Below, one piece after another: positions 35,668 through 45,295 of a stretch of 64,000 nucleotides of DNA. How positions within the stretch are numbered: position 1 is the stretch's first letter; each line of letters opens with the position of its first letter. The stretch is taken from assembly GCF_003570905.1 (NCBI RefSeq), contig NZ_QXJM01000039.1, positions 868,001-932,000 on the forward strand, written 5' to 3'. The stretch comes from Cohnella faecalis (lineage in GTDB: Bacteria > Bacillota > Bacilli > Paenibacillales > Paenibacillaceae). The translations under genes and the position numbers were made by a program. Below the pieces are notes generated by a model. It was not told where the DNA came from, did not search any database, and saw only the letters and a list, made by a program, of their open reading frames with translations.

Positions 35668-37004
35668 TTCGAGTCGTCATACTCGGAGGCGGATACGTAT
35701 CGGTATGGGCATGCCGGTCCATCCTTCGAAAAATCAACCGACAAGTGCGCAAGGGAGAAGTCCAAATTACCGTGATCAGCACCGAGAACTATCACGCTTA
35801 CCACGGATGGAGCGGAGAAGTGCTTGGCGGCATTATCCCGTTGCAGCACCAACGCTCCTCGCTCAGAAATCTTCTTCCTCATGTCCGCTTCATACGGGGA
35901 GAGGTGGCGGAGGTCGATCTGGAGGCAAGCGAGTTGACCGTAAGGATTAACGGCGAAGCAAGTCGCTCGGTAATCGTGTCCTACGATCATCTGTTGTTCG
36001 GATTAGGCTCGCGGAGTTATGACGAACGAATAAGCGGTTCGGCCGACAACGGGTTCCGGCTGAAAGACCCGAGGGAATTGCTCAAACTTCGAAATCATCT
36101 CATCGATGTCATGGAGCAAGCCGAAGCCGAGGAGGACGAACGGATCATCGACCAATGGCTGACGGTCGTTGTGGCCGGAGGCGGATTCGAAGGGGTCGAA
36201 ATATGCGCGGCGATCTCAGAACTGTTTCAGAAGTCTAAGAAGCATTATTCGGTACTAAGGAGCCATCAACCGCGTATTGTCTTGGTGCATGCGGGGACCG
36301 CGCTTCTCCCGCAGTTTCGGCCGCACTTCAATAAATTGGCGGACTACGCCACCGCGCAGCTTAGACAATACGGCGTTGAAATTCGATTCCAGGAAGCGGT
36401 TGAAGCGATCGAGCCTGAAGGCGCGCGATTCTCGACCGGCGAGATCATTGCCAGCCGGACGGTAATTGCGGCGGTCGGGCAGAAGCTTGCGCCATTGAGA
36501 GGTTCCGAAAGCCTGCCGCGCGACAAAGACGGCCGACTGCTGACAGACTCCTCCCTGCATATCGTCGGCAGCAGTAAGCTGTGGGCTGGGGGCGATATCG
36601 CCAATGTCAAGCACTATCGGACAGGTAAAACGTGTCCGCCGAATGCGTTATGGGCCATCTATCACGGCAAACGCACAGGCGACAATATTGCCCGATCCAT
36701 CCTAGGCAAACCGCTGCGCCCTTTCCGCTATCCAGGACTCGGTCAAGCCGCGAGCATGGGAGTCGGCAAGGGGATCGGCGAACTCTACGGCATTCAGTTA
36801 AGAGGCTGGTTTCCTTGGCTTCTGCGTTTGTTCTTCTTCCTTCGTTTCATGCCGTCAAGGCGGCAAATGCTCCGCATCTTCATGGATTGGATGCTGCACC
36901 CGTTCGGAGGCCACGATCTGTCATCGATCGATTATGAGCAAGTCGTAAGGAAAGAAGCCTCGAATTCGATTGCCAATAGAAGGGAAGAATTAGTGGATGT
37001 TTAA
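35664..37004 (+). CDS. FAD-dependent pyridine nucleotide-disulfide/NDH-2-like oxidoreductase
   Basis: This 446-residue protein has an FAD dinucleotide fold at the start (IRVVILGGGYVSVWACRS), a second NAD(P)H fold (LTVVVAGGGFEGVEICAAIS near residue 170) and KLWAGGDIANV near residue 310, the pattern of type II NADH dehydrogenases and related quinone reductases. The C-terminal 90 residues contain a hydrophobic or amphipathic stretch (WFPWLLRLFFFLRF) suited to membrane attachment. It overlaps the AAR-like gene by four bases and the MMPL gene by eight. It may supply or take electrons for a lipid modification together with its neighbours; the acceptor is unknown. Confidence 0.85.
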   Translation: MIRVVILGGGYVSVWACRSILRKINRQVRKGEVQITVISTENYHAYHGWSGEVLGGIIPLQHQRSSLRNLLPHVRFIRGEVAEVDLEASELTVRINGEASRSVIVSYDHLLFGLGSRSYDERISGSADNGFRLKDPRELLKLRNHLIDVMEQAEAEEDERIIDQWLTVVVAGGGFEGVEICAAISELFQKSKKHYSVLRSHQPRIVLVHAGTALLPQFRPHFNKLADYATAQLRQYGVEIRFQEAVEAIEPEGARFSTGEIIASRTVIAAVGQKLAPLRGSESLPRDKDGRLLTDSSLHIVGSSKLWAGGDIANVKHYRTGKTCPPNALWAIYHGKRTGDNIARSILGKPLRPFRYPGLGQAASMGVGKGIGELYGIQLRGWFPWLLRLFFFLRFMPSRRQMLRIFMDWMLHPFGGHDLSSIDYEQVVRKEASNSIANRREELVDV

Positions 37005-39258
37005 AGCGTTAGGCTCTCTTGCAGCCAAGTATCCTAGAATCGTCGTCAGCATTTGGATCGCTATTCTGCTCGGATCGGTATTCCTCAGTCCCAAATTGGA
37101 GCAACAACTGTCCATCAGCGCATTTAACAACATGAACAGCGAATCGACAGACGCACGGGCAGACATCAAGACGCAATTCAACGACCAATCTCCGCAGAAG
37201 CTGATTTTACTCGTAGAGAGCGGCGATATTCGCCCTTCCGATCCCGCGTTCAAGCAGTACATTCTGTCATTAGAAAACGAGATGAAGAACAATCCGGCGG
37301 TCAGCACAATCGAAAGCGCCTTTTCGTCCGACAACCCCGCATTATTAATTGCCGACACGAATGCCGCGATCATCAACGTCAACATGACCTCCGACGATTC
37401 AACGACCATGCGTTACGTAGAAGTGATTAAGCGTGACATTATTCCAAAGCTGCCCGATTCGAACGACTTTACCGTCCAGATCACCGGCGCACCGGGAATT
37501 GCTTATGATTTGAATACGATAGGCAAACAGAACGTTACGAAGGTAGAGAGCATCGCGCTCCCGATTGTCTTTCTTCTTCTTGTCCTTGTGTTCCGGTCTT
37601 TAGTCGCCGCATTCATCCCTCTTATCATCGGTATATTCACCATCCTCGTCGCGACGGCCGGATCTTACCTCGTAGCCGTGAATATGCCGTTATATATTCT
37701 CATCACGAATATCATCACGATGCTCGGCCTCGGCGTGGCGATCGATTATGCCCTGTTCGTCACCCAGCGCTTCCGCGAAGAGCTGTCCATTCATTCCGAC
37801 AAACGGGTTGCAGCGGTGAACGCGATAGGCACGACGGGACGGTCCGTCTTCTTCGCAGGAATAACCGTGGCGATCAGCCTCTCCTCCCTGCTGGTGCCGA
37901 ACTCCATGCTGGCGCGTTCGATCGCGGTCGGCGGTATTCTCGTTACGGTCGTCTCGCTCCTCTTGGCGCTGACTCTTCTTCCGGCGATGTTGGTGTTGTT
38001 AGGGAAGAAGATCGATTTGCTGAAAATCAAACTGCCGAATTTGAAGAAGCAAGCCGCCAACCCAAATGCGTTCGTAAAAAAGCTGATGACCTATCCGATC
38101 AGATTCCTGCTCATCGGTATCGTGCTCACGGGCTTGTTCGCCCCTTCGGTATTCGATATTGAAATTCACGAACCTGCCGGCGCTTACACGGAGCTGCCCA
38201 AGAGCAGCGAGGCAAGGCAGGCGATGGAGAAGATCGTTGACCACGCCGGCGTAGGCAACATTTTCCCCATTCAGGTGCTGATCCGAAACGAAGATCGTAC
38301 GATGTACGAGAAGGAAAGTCTCGCCGAGCTTGAACGAATAAGCCGAAGCATCGGGCAGCTTGATCACGTCGAGAACGTCATCAGTCTAACAACTGTCAAT
38401 AGCGCAAGCGCTGCAACGACGGACCAACTGTATGACCTGTACATACAGAGAGACGGTTTTCCCTCGGATGCGCAACAACAGCTGCAGACGCTCGTAAGCA
38501 AAGACGAACGCGCTTCGATCGTATACGTTATTCCAGAGGCGTCTCCCGGTTCGCCGGAAACGCGGGAGCTCGTTCATCGGCTTCGCGACGATCTATCCAA
38601 GCTAATGAGTCCGGGGTACACGATGGATGTCACCGGCGATACGGCCATCGGTTTAGACTTCGACGCGCAGTTCATTCGTAACATTCCAATGATTCTCGCC
38701 ATAAGCATTTTCCTTACCTTTGTCCTATTGCTGATTACGTTCCGATCCGTCATCTTGCCGATTAAGGCGATTGTTCTTAACCTGTTCGTCACCGTTAACA
38801 CGCTTGGATTTCTAGTCCTCATGTTCCAGTACGCGCACATACCCGGAACCCATGAGGCAGCGCTCAATATTAATACGCCTGTCATCGTGTTTGCGCTGCT
38901 ATTCGGATTAAGCATCGATTACCAGGTCATGCTCGTCTCGAGAATCAAAGAACACTACGATAAGTCCGGCAATAACGAAGCTGCGATCGTCCATGGCTAT
39001 TCGAAAACGTCCGGGATGATTAACGGAGCGGCGGCGATTATGATTACGGTATTCGGTGCCTTCTACTTTGCGGACTTGCAAATCGTACGCGAAATCGGCG
39101 TGGGCTTGGCGTTAGCCATATTCATTGACGCTGTCATCGTTCGCACGATCGTCGTTCCGACATCCATGAAATTGCTCGGCAGATTGAACTGGTGGTTCCC
39201 GAAGTTCCGGCAGGGACAGAAACAGGCTCAGCTACTGGGTACCACTCCTCCGGAATAA
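36997..39258 (+). CDS. MMPL/RND-family lipid exporter
   Basis: This 753-residue protein has the MMPL architecture: two halves of one helix, an extracytoplasmic domain and a block of five helices. Segments include YPRIVVSIWIAILLGSVFLS, GLGVAIDYALFVTQRFREEL (with the D-Y proton-relay pair) and the matching FGLSIDYQVMLVSRIKEHY in the second half. MmpL proteins move lipids, siderophores or polyketides to the cell surface by proton motive force. The ATG overlaps the FAD oxidoreductase stop by eight bases; AGAAGGGAAG lies upstream. A strong terminator follows. The presumed cargo is a product of the AAR-like enzyme. Confidence 0.92.
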   Translation: MFKALGSLAAKYPRIVVSIWIAILLGSVFLSPKLEQQLSISAFNNMNSESTDARADIKTQFNDQSPQKLILLVESGDIRPSDPAFKQYILSLENEMKNNPAVSTIESAFSSDNPALLIADTNAAIINVNMTSDDSTTMRYVEVIKRDIIPKLPDSNDFTVQITGAPGIAYDLNTIGKQNVTKVESIALPIVFLLLVLVFRSLVAAFIPLIIGIFTILVATAGSYLVAVNMPLYILITNIITMLGLGVAIDYALFVTQRFREELSIHSDKRVAAVNAIGTTGRSVFFAGITVAISLSSLLVPNSMLARSIAVGGILVTVVSLLLALTLLPAMLVLLGKKIDLLKIKLPNLKKQAANPNAFVKKLMTYPIRFLLIGIVLTGLFAPSVFDIEIHEPAGAYTELPKSSEARQAMEKIVDHAGVGNIFPIQVLIRNEDRTMYEKESLAELERISRSIGQLDHVENVISLTTVNSASAATTDQLYDLYIQRDGFPSDAQQQLQTLVSKDERASIVYVIPEASPGSPETRELVHRLRDDLSKLMSPGYTMDVTGDTAIGLDFDAQFIRNIPMILAISIFLTFVLLLITFRSVILPIKAIVLNLFVTVNTLGFLVLMFQYAHIPGTHEAALNINTPVIVFALLFGLSIDYQVMLVSRIKEHYDKSGNNEAAIVHGYSKTSGMINGAAAIMITVFGAFYFADLQIVREIGVGLALAIFIDAVIVRTIVVPTSMKLLGRLNWWFPKFRQGQKQAQLLGTTPPE

Positions 39259-39304
39259 TAACGGAACAGTCTTTCACAAGGACGTTCTCGTCTACAGCAA
39301 ACAG

Positions 39305-39335
39305 CGTTCCGGCACAATTGCCGGAACGTTTATTG
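39305..39335 (+). terminator. Rho-independent terminator after the MMPL gene
   Basis: CGTTCCGGCA (39306-39315) pairs with TGCCGGAACG (39320-39329) over CAAT, followed by TTTATT. Confidence 0.88.
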
Positions 39336-39407
39336 CTCAACAATTGTATGACTCAACGGCTTGGCGCAGATGTCGTCAGGCTTTTTTGTATTGGAGCCCA
39401 AGGACGC

Positions 39408-39421
39408 GGTAAGCGTTTACA
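39408..39421 (-). promoter_or_regulatory. cre-like CcpA site before the first NanE-linked ABC operon
   Basis: On the minus strand TGTAAACGCTTACC matches the Gram-positive cre consensus TGWAARCGYTWNCW in 13 of 14 positions. It lies about 145 bp before the binding-protein start, suggesting catabolite control. Confidence 0.65.
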
Positions 39422-39563
39422 CTTAGAATGAAAGAAGCAGGAGGTAAAGCCTCATGATTTCTGAAGATACCATACCTTTTCCTAGATATACGGATTTCAT
39501 TGAGCACATCATACTAGTTAAACTAAATACCAGTAAGACCATTAATTAATGGGAGGAAATAAA

Positions 39564-40877
39564 ATGAAAAAGCTTTTGGTGTTCGGATTAATTCTTGCCT
39601 TAACTGCAGTTTTATTTGGATGCAGCAATTCCAATGGCAACAACACTGCAAAAAACGAGGGTAGAATCGACAATACAGAATCATCCAAACCGGTTAAGCT
39701 GCAGCTTAGCATCTGGGGAGATGACAACAAGAAAAAATTTATTGAGGGAGTTATCAAAAAATTTACAGACAGCCACCCGAATATTCAGGTTGAGGTCCTA
39801 CTAATTCCATTCAGCGACTATCAGCAAAAGATATCTATTATGACTGCATCCAAGACTGCCCCTGACATTATTGCTTTATTCGATCGAGCCATTCCGCAGT
39901 TTATTAAAGCGGATGAATTGATGGATATCTCTTCGTTGAAGAACGACAGCGAATACGATTATGCCGATCTATTCTCGACAAGTCTTGAAATTTACAGCAG
40001 AGGCGATCAGTTATACGGTATTCCATATACGAATCCGCCTACTGTATTGTTCTATAACAAAACCTTGTTTGAAGAAAAAGGAATGAAAACGCCTCTGGAA
40101 TTGTACGCAGAAGGTAAATGGACATACGACGAATTTTATAAGACAGCTAAAGCGTTGACTGATCCTAAGAAAGGGATCTATGGAGCAAGACTGATGACGC
40201 CTGATTGGAAAAATTGGAGCGGTTCGTTGATGGGATTATTGTGGTCCTATGGAGCTGATATTTTCAATGAGGACGGAACGAAATTTGTACTGAATTCTAA
40301 AGAAGGCGAACAAGCCATTCAATTGTTTTACGATCTGATATTTAAAGACAATGTCCACATTAAACCAGGAGATCAATTATCCTTTGAAACAGGTAAAATT
40401 GCCATGTCCAATCAGGATTATAACTATGTAAATAATGCGATGAACATCAAGGATTTCGAATGGGATATTGCTCCTAAACCGACAGGACCTCAGGCTGATG
40501 CACCAACACCTGTTGGTCTTGGAGGATACTCGGTTTGGAAAAATACGCAGCACCCTGAAGAAGCACTTGAGTTTATTAAATTTTTGACAAGTAAAGAAGC
40601 ATCCCAATTACAGACAAATCTATTCATGCCTAACCGCAAATCGGTACTAATGTCTGATGAATTCTTAAATGGAAGATCGATGCCGTCTGCTGCGGGTATT
40701 CAAGCTGCGTTAATTGATAAGATGGATTCGGGCGTAAGAGTACTAGGATCTCATGAAAATTGGCAACAAATTGATGTGAAAATTCAGACAGTCCTCGATC
40801 TATTGTATACACAGAATAAAACGGTAAAAGAAGTACTTGAATTGATGGAAAAAGAAGTGGCACCGTTAGTTAAATAA
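39564..40877 (+). CDS. Sugar ABC transporter substrate-binding lipoprotein
   Basis: This 437-residue lipoprotein starts at ATG 39564 after GGGAGG. Its signal peptide ends in the lipobox VLFGC (Cys about 20). The family 1 fold is clear: LQLSIWGDDNKKKFIEGVI, DIIALFDRAIPQFIKADEL, YGIPYTNPPTVLFYNKTLF. It binds a sugar outside the cell for the two permeases downstream. A 16-bp stem-loop right after the stop probably protects its mRNA and lowers downstream expression. With a NanE gene in the operon, sialic acid, ManNAc or a related amino sugar is the likely substrate. Confidence 0.92.
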   Translation: MKKLLVFGLILALTAVLFGCSNSNGNNTAKNEGRIDNTESSKPVKLQLSIWGDDNKKKFIEGVIKKFTDSHPNIQVEVLLIPFSDYQQKISIMTASKTAPDIIALFDRAIPQFIKADELMDISSLKNDSEYDYADLFSTSLEIYSRGDQLYGIPYTNPPTVLFYNKTLFEEKGMKTPLELYAEGKWTYDEFYKTAKALTDPKKGIYGARLMTPDWKNWSGSLMGLLWSYGADIFNEDGTKFVLNSKEGEQAIQLFYDLIFKDNVHIKPGDQLSFETGKIAMSNQDYNYVNNAMNIKDFEWDIAPKPTGPQADAPTPVGLGGYSVWKNTQHPEEALEFIKFLTSKEASQLQTNLFMPNRKSVLMSDEFLNGRSMPSAAGIQAALIDKMDSGVRVLGSHENWQQIDVKIQTVLDLLYTQNKTVKEVLELMEKEVAPLVK

Positions 40878-40885
40878 AGATCGGA

Positions 40886-40928
40886 TTTTAGTAGAAGGCT
40901 TCTCGCCAAGGAAAGCCTTCTACTAAAA
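40886..40928 (+). terminator. Strong intra-operon stem-loop after the binding-protein gene
   Basis: TTTTAGTAGAAGGCTT (40886-40901) pairs perfectly with AAGCCTTCTACTAAAA (40913-40928). With only an A-rich tail before the next ribosome binding site, it is likely a partial terminator or mRNA stabiliser between binding protein and permease. Confidence 0.8.
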
Positions 40929-40951
40929 CAACTGAAAAAAAAGGTGGTGGA

Positions 40952-41830
40952 ATGAAAATGAAAACAGAGAAATGGTATGGACTTATGTTTATTTCACCAA
41001 TGGTTGTTGGTTATTGTGTTTTTCTATTAGGTCCAATGCTGATGGCATTTGCAATGAGCTTTACAGATTGGTCGTTAATAAGAGAGTTATCCTTTGTTGG
41101 CTTCGATAATTATCGGAAAGCGTTTACTGCCGATCCTGTATTTATGACAACGGTGAAGAACACCTTGTTATATTCAATTGGTTTTGTTCCGCCAGCGATA
41201 TTGATTCCGTTAGGATTGGCCCTGATTTTGAAGGGGAAATTTTTCGGGGTAGGTTTTTTTCGAACGGCTGTATTCACACCTTATGTTATTCCCATTGTAG
41301 TGTGGGCGATTCTATGGAAATACATTTTGCAAACCGATAATGGTTTAATCAACAGTCTTCTTAATACTCTTGGCATTCAGGGTCCTGCTTGGCTCTACAA
41401 TCTGTCTCTGGCTCTTCCGACGCTAATTGTAGTTAGCCTTCTGAAGGGGCTTGGAATGAATATGATTATCTTCATTACGGCATTAAATGATGTGCCTAAG
41501 ACCTATTATGAAGCCGCAAAAATTGATGGGGTTTCAAAATGGAAAAATTTCATACACGTTACGCTGCCACTTATTTCACCGTCTATATTTCTGGTATCTA
41601 TACTGACTCTGATCGGCTCCTTGAAAGTATTCGCACTCGTATATGTAATGACTGACGGCGGTCCTGGAACAAGCACATATGTATTTGTATATTACATTTA
41701 TCAGCTGGCATTTAAAATTTATGAATTTGGATATGCATCCGCTATTGCCTTTATCCTTTTCGTTATCATATTGTCTTTGACACTGGTTCAATGGAGCGTA
41801 AGAAAAAGGTGGGTGCATTATGAACAATAA
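40952..41830 (+). CDS. ABC sugar permease (UgpA/MalF-like)
   Basis: This 292-residue, six-helix permease begins MKMKTEKWYGLMFISPMVVG and carries the ATPase-contact loop YYEAAKIDGVSKWKNFIHVT near residue 190. It forms the channel with the next permease, whose start overlaps its end by 11 bases. The start follows AAGGTGGTGG. No ATPase is in the operon. Confidence 0.93.
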   Translation: MKMKTEKWYGLMFISPMVVGYCVFLLGPMLMAFAMSFTDWSLIRELSFVGFDNYRKAFTADPVFMTTVKNTLLYSIGFVPPAILIPLGLALILKGKFFGVGFFRTAVFTPYVIPIVVWAILWKYILQTDNGLINSLLNTLGIQGPAWLYNLSLALPTLIVVSLLKGLGMNMIIFITALNDVPKTYYEAAKIDGVSKWKNFIHVTLPLISPSIFLVSILTLIGSLKVFALVYVMTDGGPGTSTYVFVYYIYQLAFKIYEFGYASAIAFILFVIILSLTLVQWSVRKRWVHYEQ

Positions 41831-42662
41831 TCGCTTAAATCGAACAATCCTGATTGTAAATAAATATATCATTTTGATAGTCATTTCCTCGATCATTCTT
41901 GTGCCGTTTATTTGGATGCTGTCCACCTCTCTAAAGACATTTTCAAATATATTTTTATTTCCACCGCAGTGGATACCTTCACCTATAGCTTGGGAAAATT
42001 ACGTGACGCTCTTCCAGAAAAGTCCTTTTCATTTGTATATGTTCAATAGTTTTTATATAGCGGTGCTTGTCACTATTGGAGCTTGTCTATTTTCTTCTTT
42101 GGCAGGGTACGCTTTCGCTAAAATTAAATTCCCGTTTCGTAATGCTATATTCCTTATCCTGTTGAGCAGCATGATGATTCCCACAGAATCGACAGCCATT
42201 CCGTTATTTATCTGGTTCTCCAAAATAGGCTTTATCGATACCCATTTACCGCTTATATTCCCACCAATGCTCGGTGCGGCGGGAATGTTCGGGGTGTTCT
42301 TATTCAGACAATTTTATATCGCGTTGCCTAACGAACTGGATGAAGCCGCTAAAATAGACGGCTGTAACCCATGGATGACATACTGGCGCATTATATTGCC
42401 GATATCTACACCTACGTTTGCGACTCTGTCGATTTTCACCGTATTGAATACGTGGAATGATTTTTTTGAACCGTTGATTTATCTAAATTCAAGTAAGCTT
42501 TATACGATTCCCTTAGCACTTTCCTTGTTTACAACAGAAAGCGGCACAGAATGGCATCTTATTATGTCGGCCTCGGTTATTGCCTCTTTACCGTTATTAA
42601 TCATATTTTTTCTGGCACAAAGAAAAATTATTGAGGGAATTGCTATAACGGGGTTGAAATAA
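41820..42662 (+). CDS. ABC sugar permease (UgpE/MalG-like)
   Basis: This 280-residue permease has six helices, the loop ELDEAAKIDGCNPWMTYW near residue 178 and the family C-terminus KIIEGIAITGLK. It overlaps the upstream permease gene by 11 bases, so the two are translationally coupled at fixed ratio. It pairs with that permease for sugar uptake. The gene for NanE follows after 47 bp. Confidence 0.93.
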   Translation: MNNNRLNRTILIVNKYIILIVISSIILVPFIWMLSTSLKTFSNIFLFPPQWIPSPIAWENYVTLFQKSPFHLYMFNSFYIAVLVTIGACLFSSLAGYAFAKIKFPFRNAIFLILLSSMMIPTESTAIPLFIWFSKIGFIDTHLPLIFPPMLGAAGMFGVFLFRQFYIALPNELDEAAKIDGCNPWMTYWRIILPISTPTFATLSIFTVLNTWNDFFEPLIYLNSSKLYTIPLALSLFTTESGTEWHLIMSASVIASLPLLIIFFLAQRKIIEGIAITGLK

Positions 42663-42709
42663 CGGGGGAAGTAAATACAATTCCAGTTGATCCGAGGAGT
42701 GAGTCGAGG

Positions 42710-43384
42710 ATGAAAACGATGTTTAAACAAAAGGGATTAATCGTATCGTGCCAGGCTTTTGAAGGAGACCCTTTGTACGGCGATGGAGTTATGGCCAAGA
42801 TGGCTAAAGCCGCGGAACAATCCGGTGCTGTGGGAATTCGAGCGTGCGGGGCAGACGATATATTGAGCATTAAAGAAACCGTAAACCTCCCGATTATTGG
42901 ACTAACGAAGAGAAATGTGCCCGGGTCGCAAATCTATATTACACCGGAGTTAAGCGATGTGATGGAAATTTTAGCTGCTGGGGCGCATATTGTTGCGTTG
43001 GATATGACTGATCGGGAAGATCGGCTTCTACAGGTTGTTAAATGGATTGATTACATTCATACAAGAAATGCATGGGTAATGGCTGATATTTCTACCTACG
43101 ATGAGGGGAGGAAAGCGGAGCAGCTTGGTGTTGATTTGATTTCTACAACATTGTCTGGGTATACCCCCTATAGTCCTCAACAGGTAAAGCCGGATATTGA
43201 TTTGGTACAAAGGTTATCAGAGAGCTGCGCTATTCCTATTGTCGCTGAAGGTAGAATATCAAATCCTCACGAGGCAAAGGAAGCCATGGAAGCGGGAGCG
43301 GACTATGTCGTTGTCGGCAGCGCGATTACTAGACCCCAGCTGATCGTCAAGCAATTTGTGGATCAATTAATTACCGCGGAGTAA
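42710..43384 (+). CDS. nanE: N-acetylmannosamine-6-phosphate 2-epimerase
   Basis: This 224-residue TIM-barrel protein carries GLIVSCQAFEGDPLYG at the N-terminus, LPIIGLTKR near residue 62, the conserved ALDMTDRE and MADISTYDEG segments, and VAEGRISNPHEAKEAMEAGA with VVVGSAITRP at the end. NanE converts ManNAc-6-phosphate to GlcNAc-6-phosphate in sialic acid and ManNAc breakdown. A GAGGAGTGAGTCGAGG stretch precedes ATG 42710. The operon has neither NanA nor NanK; a second nanE lies at 60669 in the operon with NanA. Its presence suggests the importer takes ManNAc or a sialoside. Confidence 0.92.
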   Translation: MKTMFKQKGLIVSCQAFEGDPLYGDGVMAKMAKAAEQSGAVGIRACGADDILSIKETVNLPIIGLTKRNVPGSQIYITPELSDVMEILAAGAHIVALDMTDREDRLLQVVKWIDYIHTRNAWVMADISTYDEGRKAEQLGVDLISTTLSGYTPYSPQQVKPDIDLVQRLSESCAIPIVAEGRISNPHEAKEAMEAGADYVVVGSAITRPQLIVKQFVDQLITAE

Positions 43385-43478
43385 TCGTCTCATAATCAAC
43401 CGATGTAGATTGTACCTGATACAATGAGAGTATTAGCAATTCAAGCCTCACATTGCTTCTAAGATACCGACGGAATAA

Positions 43479-45254
43479 GTGGGTGACTTCTCATTGCTGC
43501 CAACTATTTTCATCTCTTTGCGGACTAAGTTTATTGTGATGTTCTTTGTACTAATTACGATCCCCTTCTTAATAAGCGGAGTATTTACCTATAAGCAATT
43601 TACAAGCTCCTCCGAGAATACGACTAAGTCGTATGCGCTTCAAATTATGAATCAAATCGTAATTAATTTGGACAACGATTTGAAAAGCATGGATAAGCTG
43701 ATGATCGTCCCATTCTATGATGATAATGTAATGAGCATATTAAAGCATCATTCGGATAGCAACATTAGTAATCCTTACATTACGACAGGTGAATTTACAA
43801 AAATGAATTTGTTCATTTCCTCCTTGACCTATGATAAACCAGAAATAGAAGGATATTTTCTATTCACCGAGGATGGCGGATTGTTCAGCAATCTAATTGA
43901 GAATGTCCGGAACGACTGGCAGCCTGATCAGAATGAATGGATGGATTACGTAAAGGAAGCCGATGGTGGGATGGTCATCATTCCACCACACCAAGCTAGT
44001 TATTATATTTATAGACAAGAGATGGTTTTCTCTGTTGCTCGTTTAATTAAAGAGCCATTAACACATAGACCTTTAGGTGTTGTCAAAATTGATCTGACGA
44101 ATAAATTGTTCGATCGAATATTGTCTACGGTAAGTTTAAGTGAAAACAGTAAATTCTTCGTGTCTGATCAGGATGGATACCCCTATTATCCGAGCTATCA
44201 TAATGCGGATTTGCAATTGTTCGAATCGAATTCAAAACAAACGAAGTCCTATCATAAGATTTCATTGCAATCTTCGAACTCGAAGCTGCAAATTTTAGGC
44301 TTCTTATCCGTGTCAGACCTGCAACAGGATGCTAATCAGCTAGTTACCTATACATTACTAATATCGATTCTCTCGTTGTTCGTAGCTTGCGCGGTTGCAG
44401 TATTATCTTCCAATCGATTTATTAAACCGATACATCATCTGCAGAGTAAAATGAGAAACGTCGAAAAAGGATTATTCAGCGAACGGGCTACTGTGCAGAC
44501 GAAGGATGAGATTGGTCAACTAACGAATGGATTCAATAATATGGTCCAAGAAATAAATAACTTAATCGAAGAGGTTTATGAAACAAAGGATAGAGAAAGA
44601 GAAGCGGAATTATCAACATTACAAAGCCAAATTAATCCCCATTTTCTATACAATACGTTGGAACTGATTAATATGATTGCCTTGCAGAAGCAACAATATA
44701 TGATCAGCGATATCGTCTCAAGCTTAGGGAAGCTATTCCGCTATACGGTAGACAAAAAGGAGAAGCCGGTTTATTTAAAGGAAGAAGTGAGATTTGTAGA
44801 GGCCTATTTACAAATTCAATCTTTTCGATATGGAGATCGATTAGCTTACGAAGTCGATATCCCAATGGAATTGAACTATGTACTTGTACCTAAGTTGATT
44901 CTCCAGCCTTTAGTTGAGAACGCAATTGAGCATGGAATTTCTGAAGGCGAAGGTACAGTGAATGTAAAAGCGTTACAGCGTGGCGACGAATTATTTATTT
45001 CTATTCAGGATAGCGGCAAAGGCATGACGGTGGAGCAAATAGAGAGCTTGGAACAGACCATATTTGCCAAGAAGGACACTTTCTCCGAAAGGGAGCATTT
45101 TGGAAGAGAAAGGAAAGGTTATGCCTTACGTAATCTTCATCAGCGGCTAAGATTATTGTATGGGGATTCCTATGGGATAAATATTGATAAATCGTTGAAA
45201 ACAGGGTGTGTAATGACTATTAACCTCCCTATACAAGTGGAAGAAATAAGTTAG
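43479..45254 (+). CDS. YesM-type sensor histidine kinase of the first NanE-linked operon
   Basis: This 591-residue kinase has a membrane helix near residues 18-36, an extracellular sensor of about 250 residues, a second helix near 293-313, HAMP, QINPHFLYNTLELINM with the phospho-His near residue 388, QPLVENAIEHGI and DSGKGM in the ATPase domain. It lies 95 bp after nanE and 42 bp before its YesN-type partner. It probably reports the sugar imported by the adjacent ABC system. Confidence 0.93.
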   Translation: MGDFSLLPTIFISLRTKFIVMFFVLITIPFLISGVFTYKQFTSSSENTTKSYALQIMNQIVINLDNDLKSMDKLMIVPFYDDNVMSILKHHSDSNISNPYITTGEFTKMNLFISSLTYDKPEIEGYFLFTEDGGLFSNLIENVRNDWQPDQNEWMDYVKEADGGMVIIPPHQASYYIYRQEMVFSVARLIKEPLTHRPLGVVKIDLTNKLFDRILSTVSLSENSKFFVSDQDGYPYYPSYHNADLQLFESNSKQTKSYHKISLQSSNSKLQILGFLSVSDLQQDANQLVTYTLLISILSLFVACAVAVLSSNRFIKPIHHLQSKMRNVEKGLFSERATVQTKDEIGQLTNGFNNMVQEINNLIEEVYETKDREREAELSTLQSQINPHFLYNTLELINMIALQKQQYMISDIVSSLGKLFRYTVDKKEKPVYLKEEVRFVEAYLQIQSFRYGDRLAYEVDIPMELNYVLVPKLILQPLVENAIEHGISEGEGTVNVKALQRGDELFISIQDSGKGMTVEQIESLEQTIFAKKDTFSEREHFGRERKGYALRNLHQRLRLLYGDSYGINIDKSLKTGCVMTINLPIQVEEIS

Positions 45255-45295
45255 CATCCTAGAGCAGAGGGGAGGAGGTTAATATTTTTAATGTA

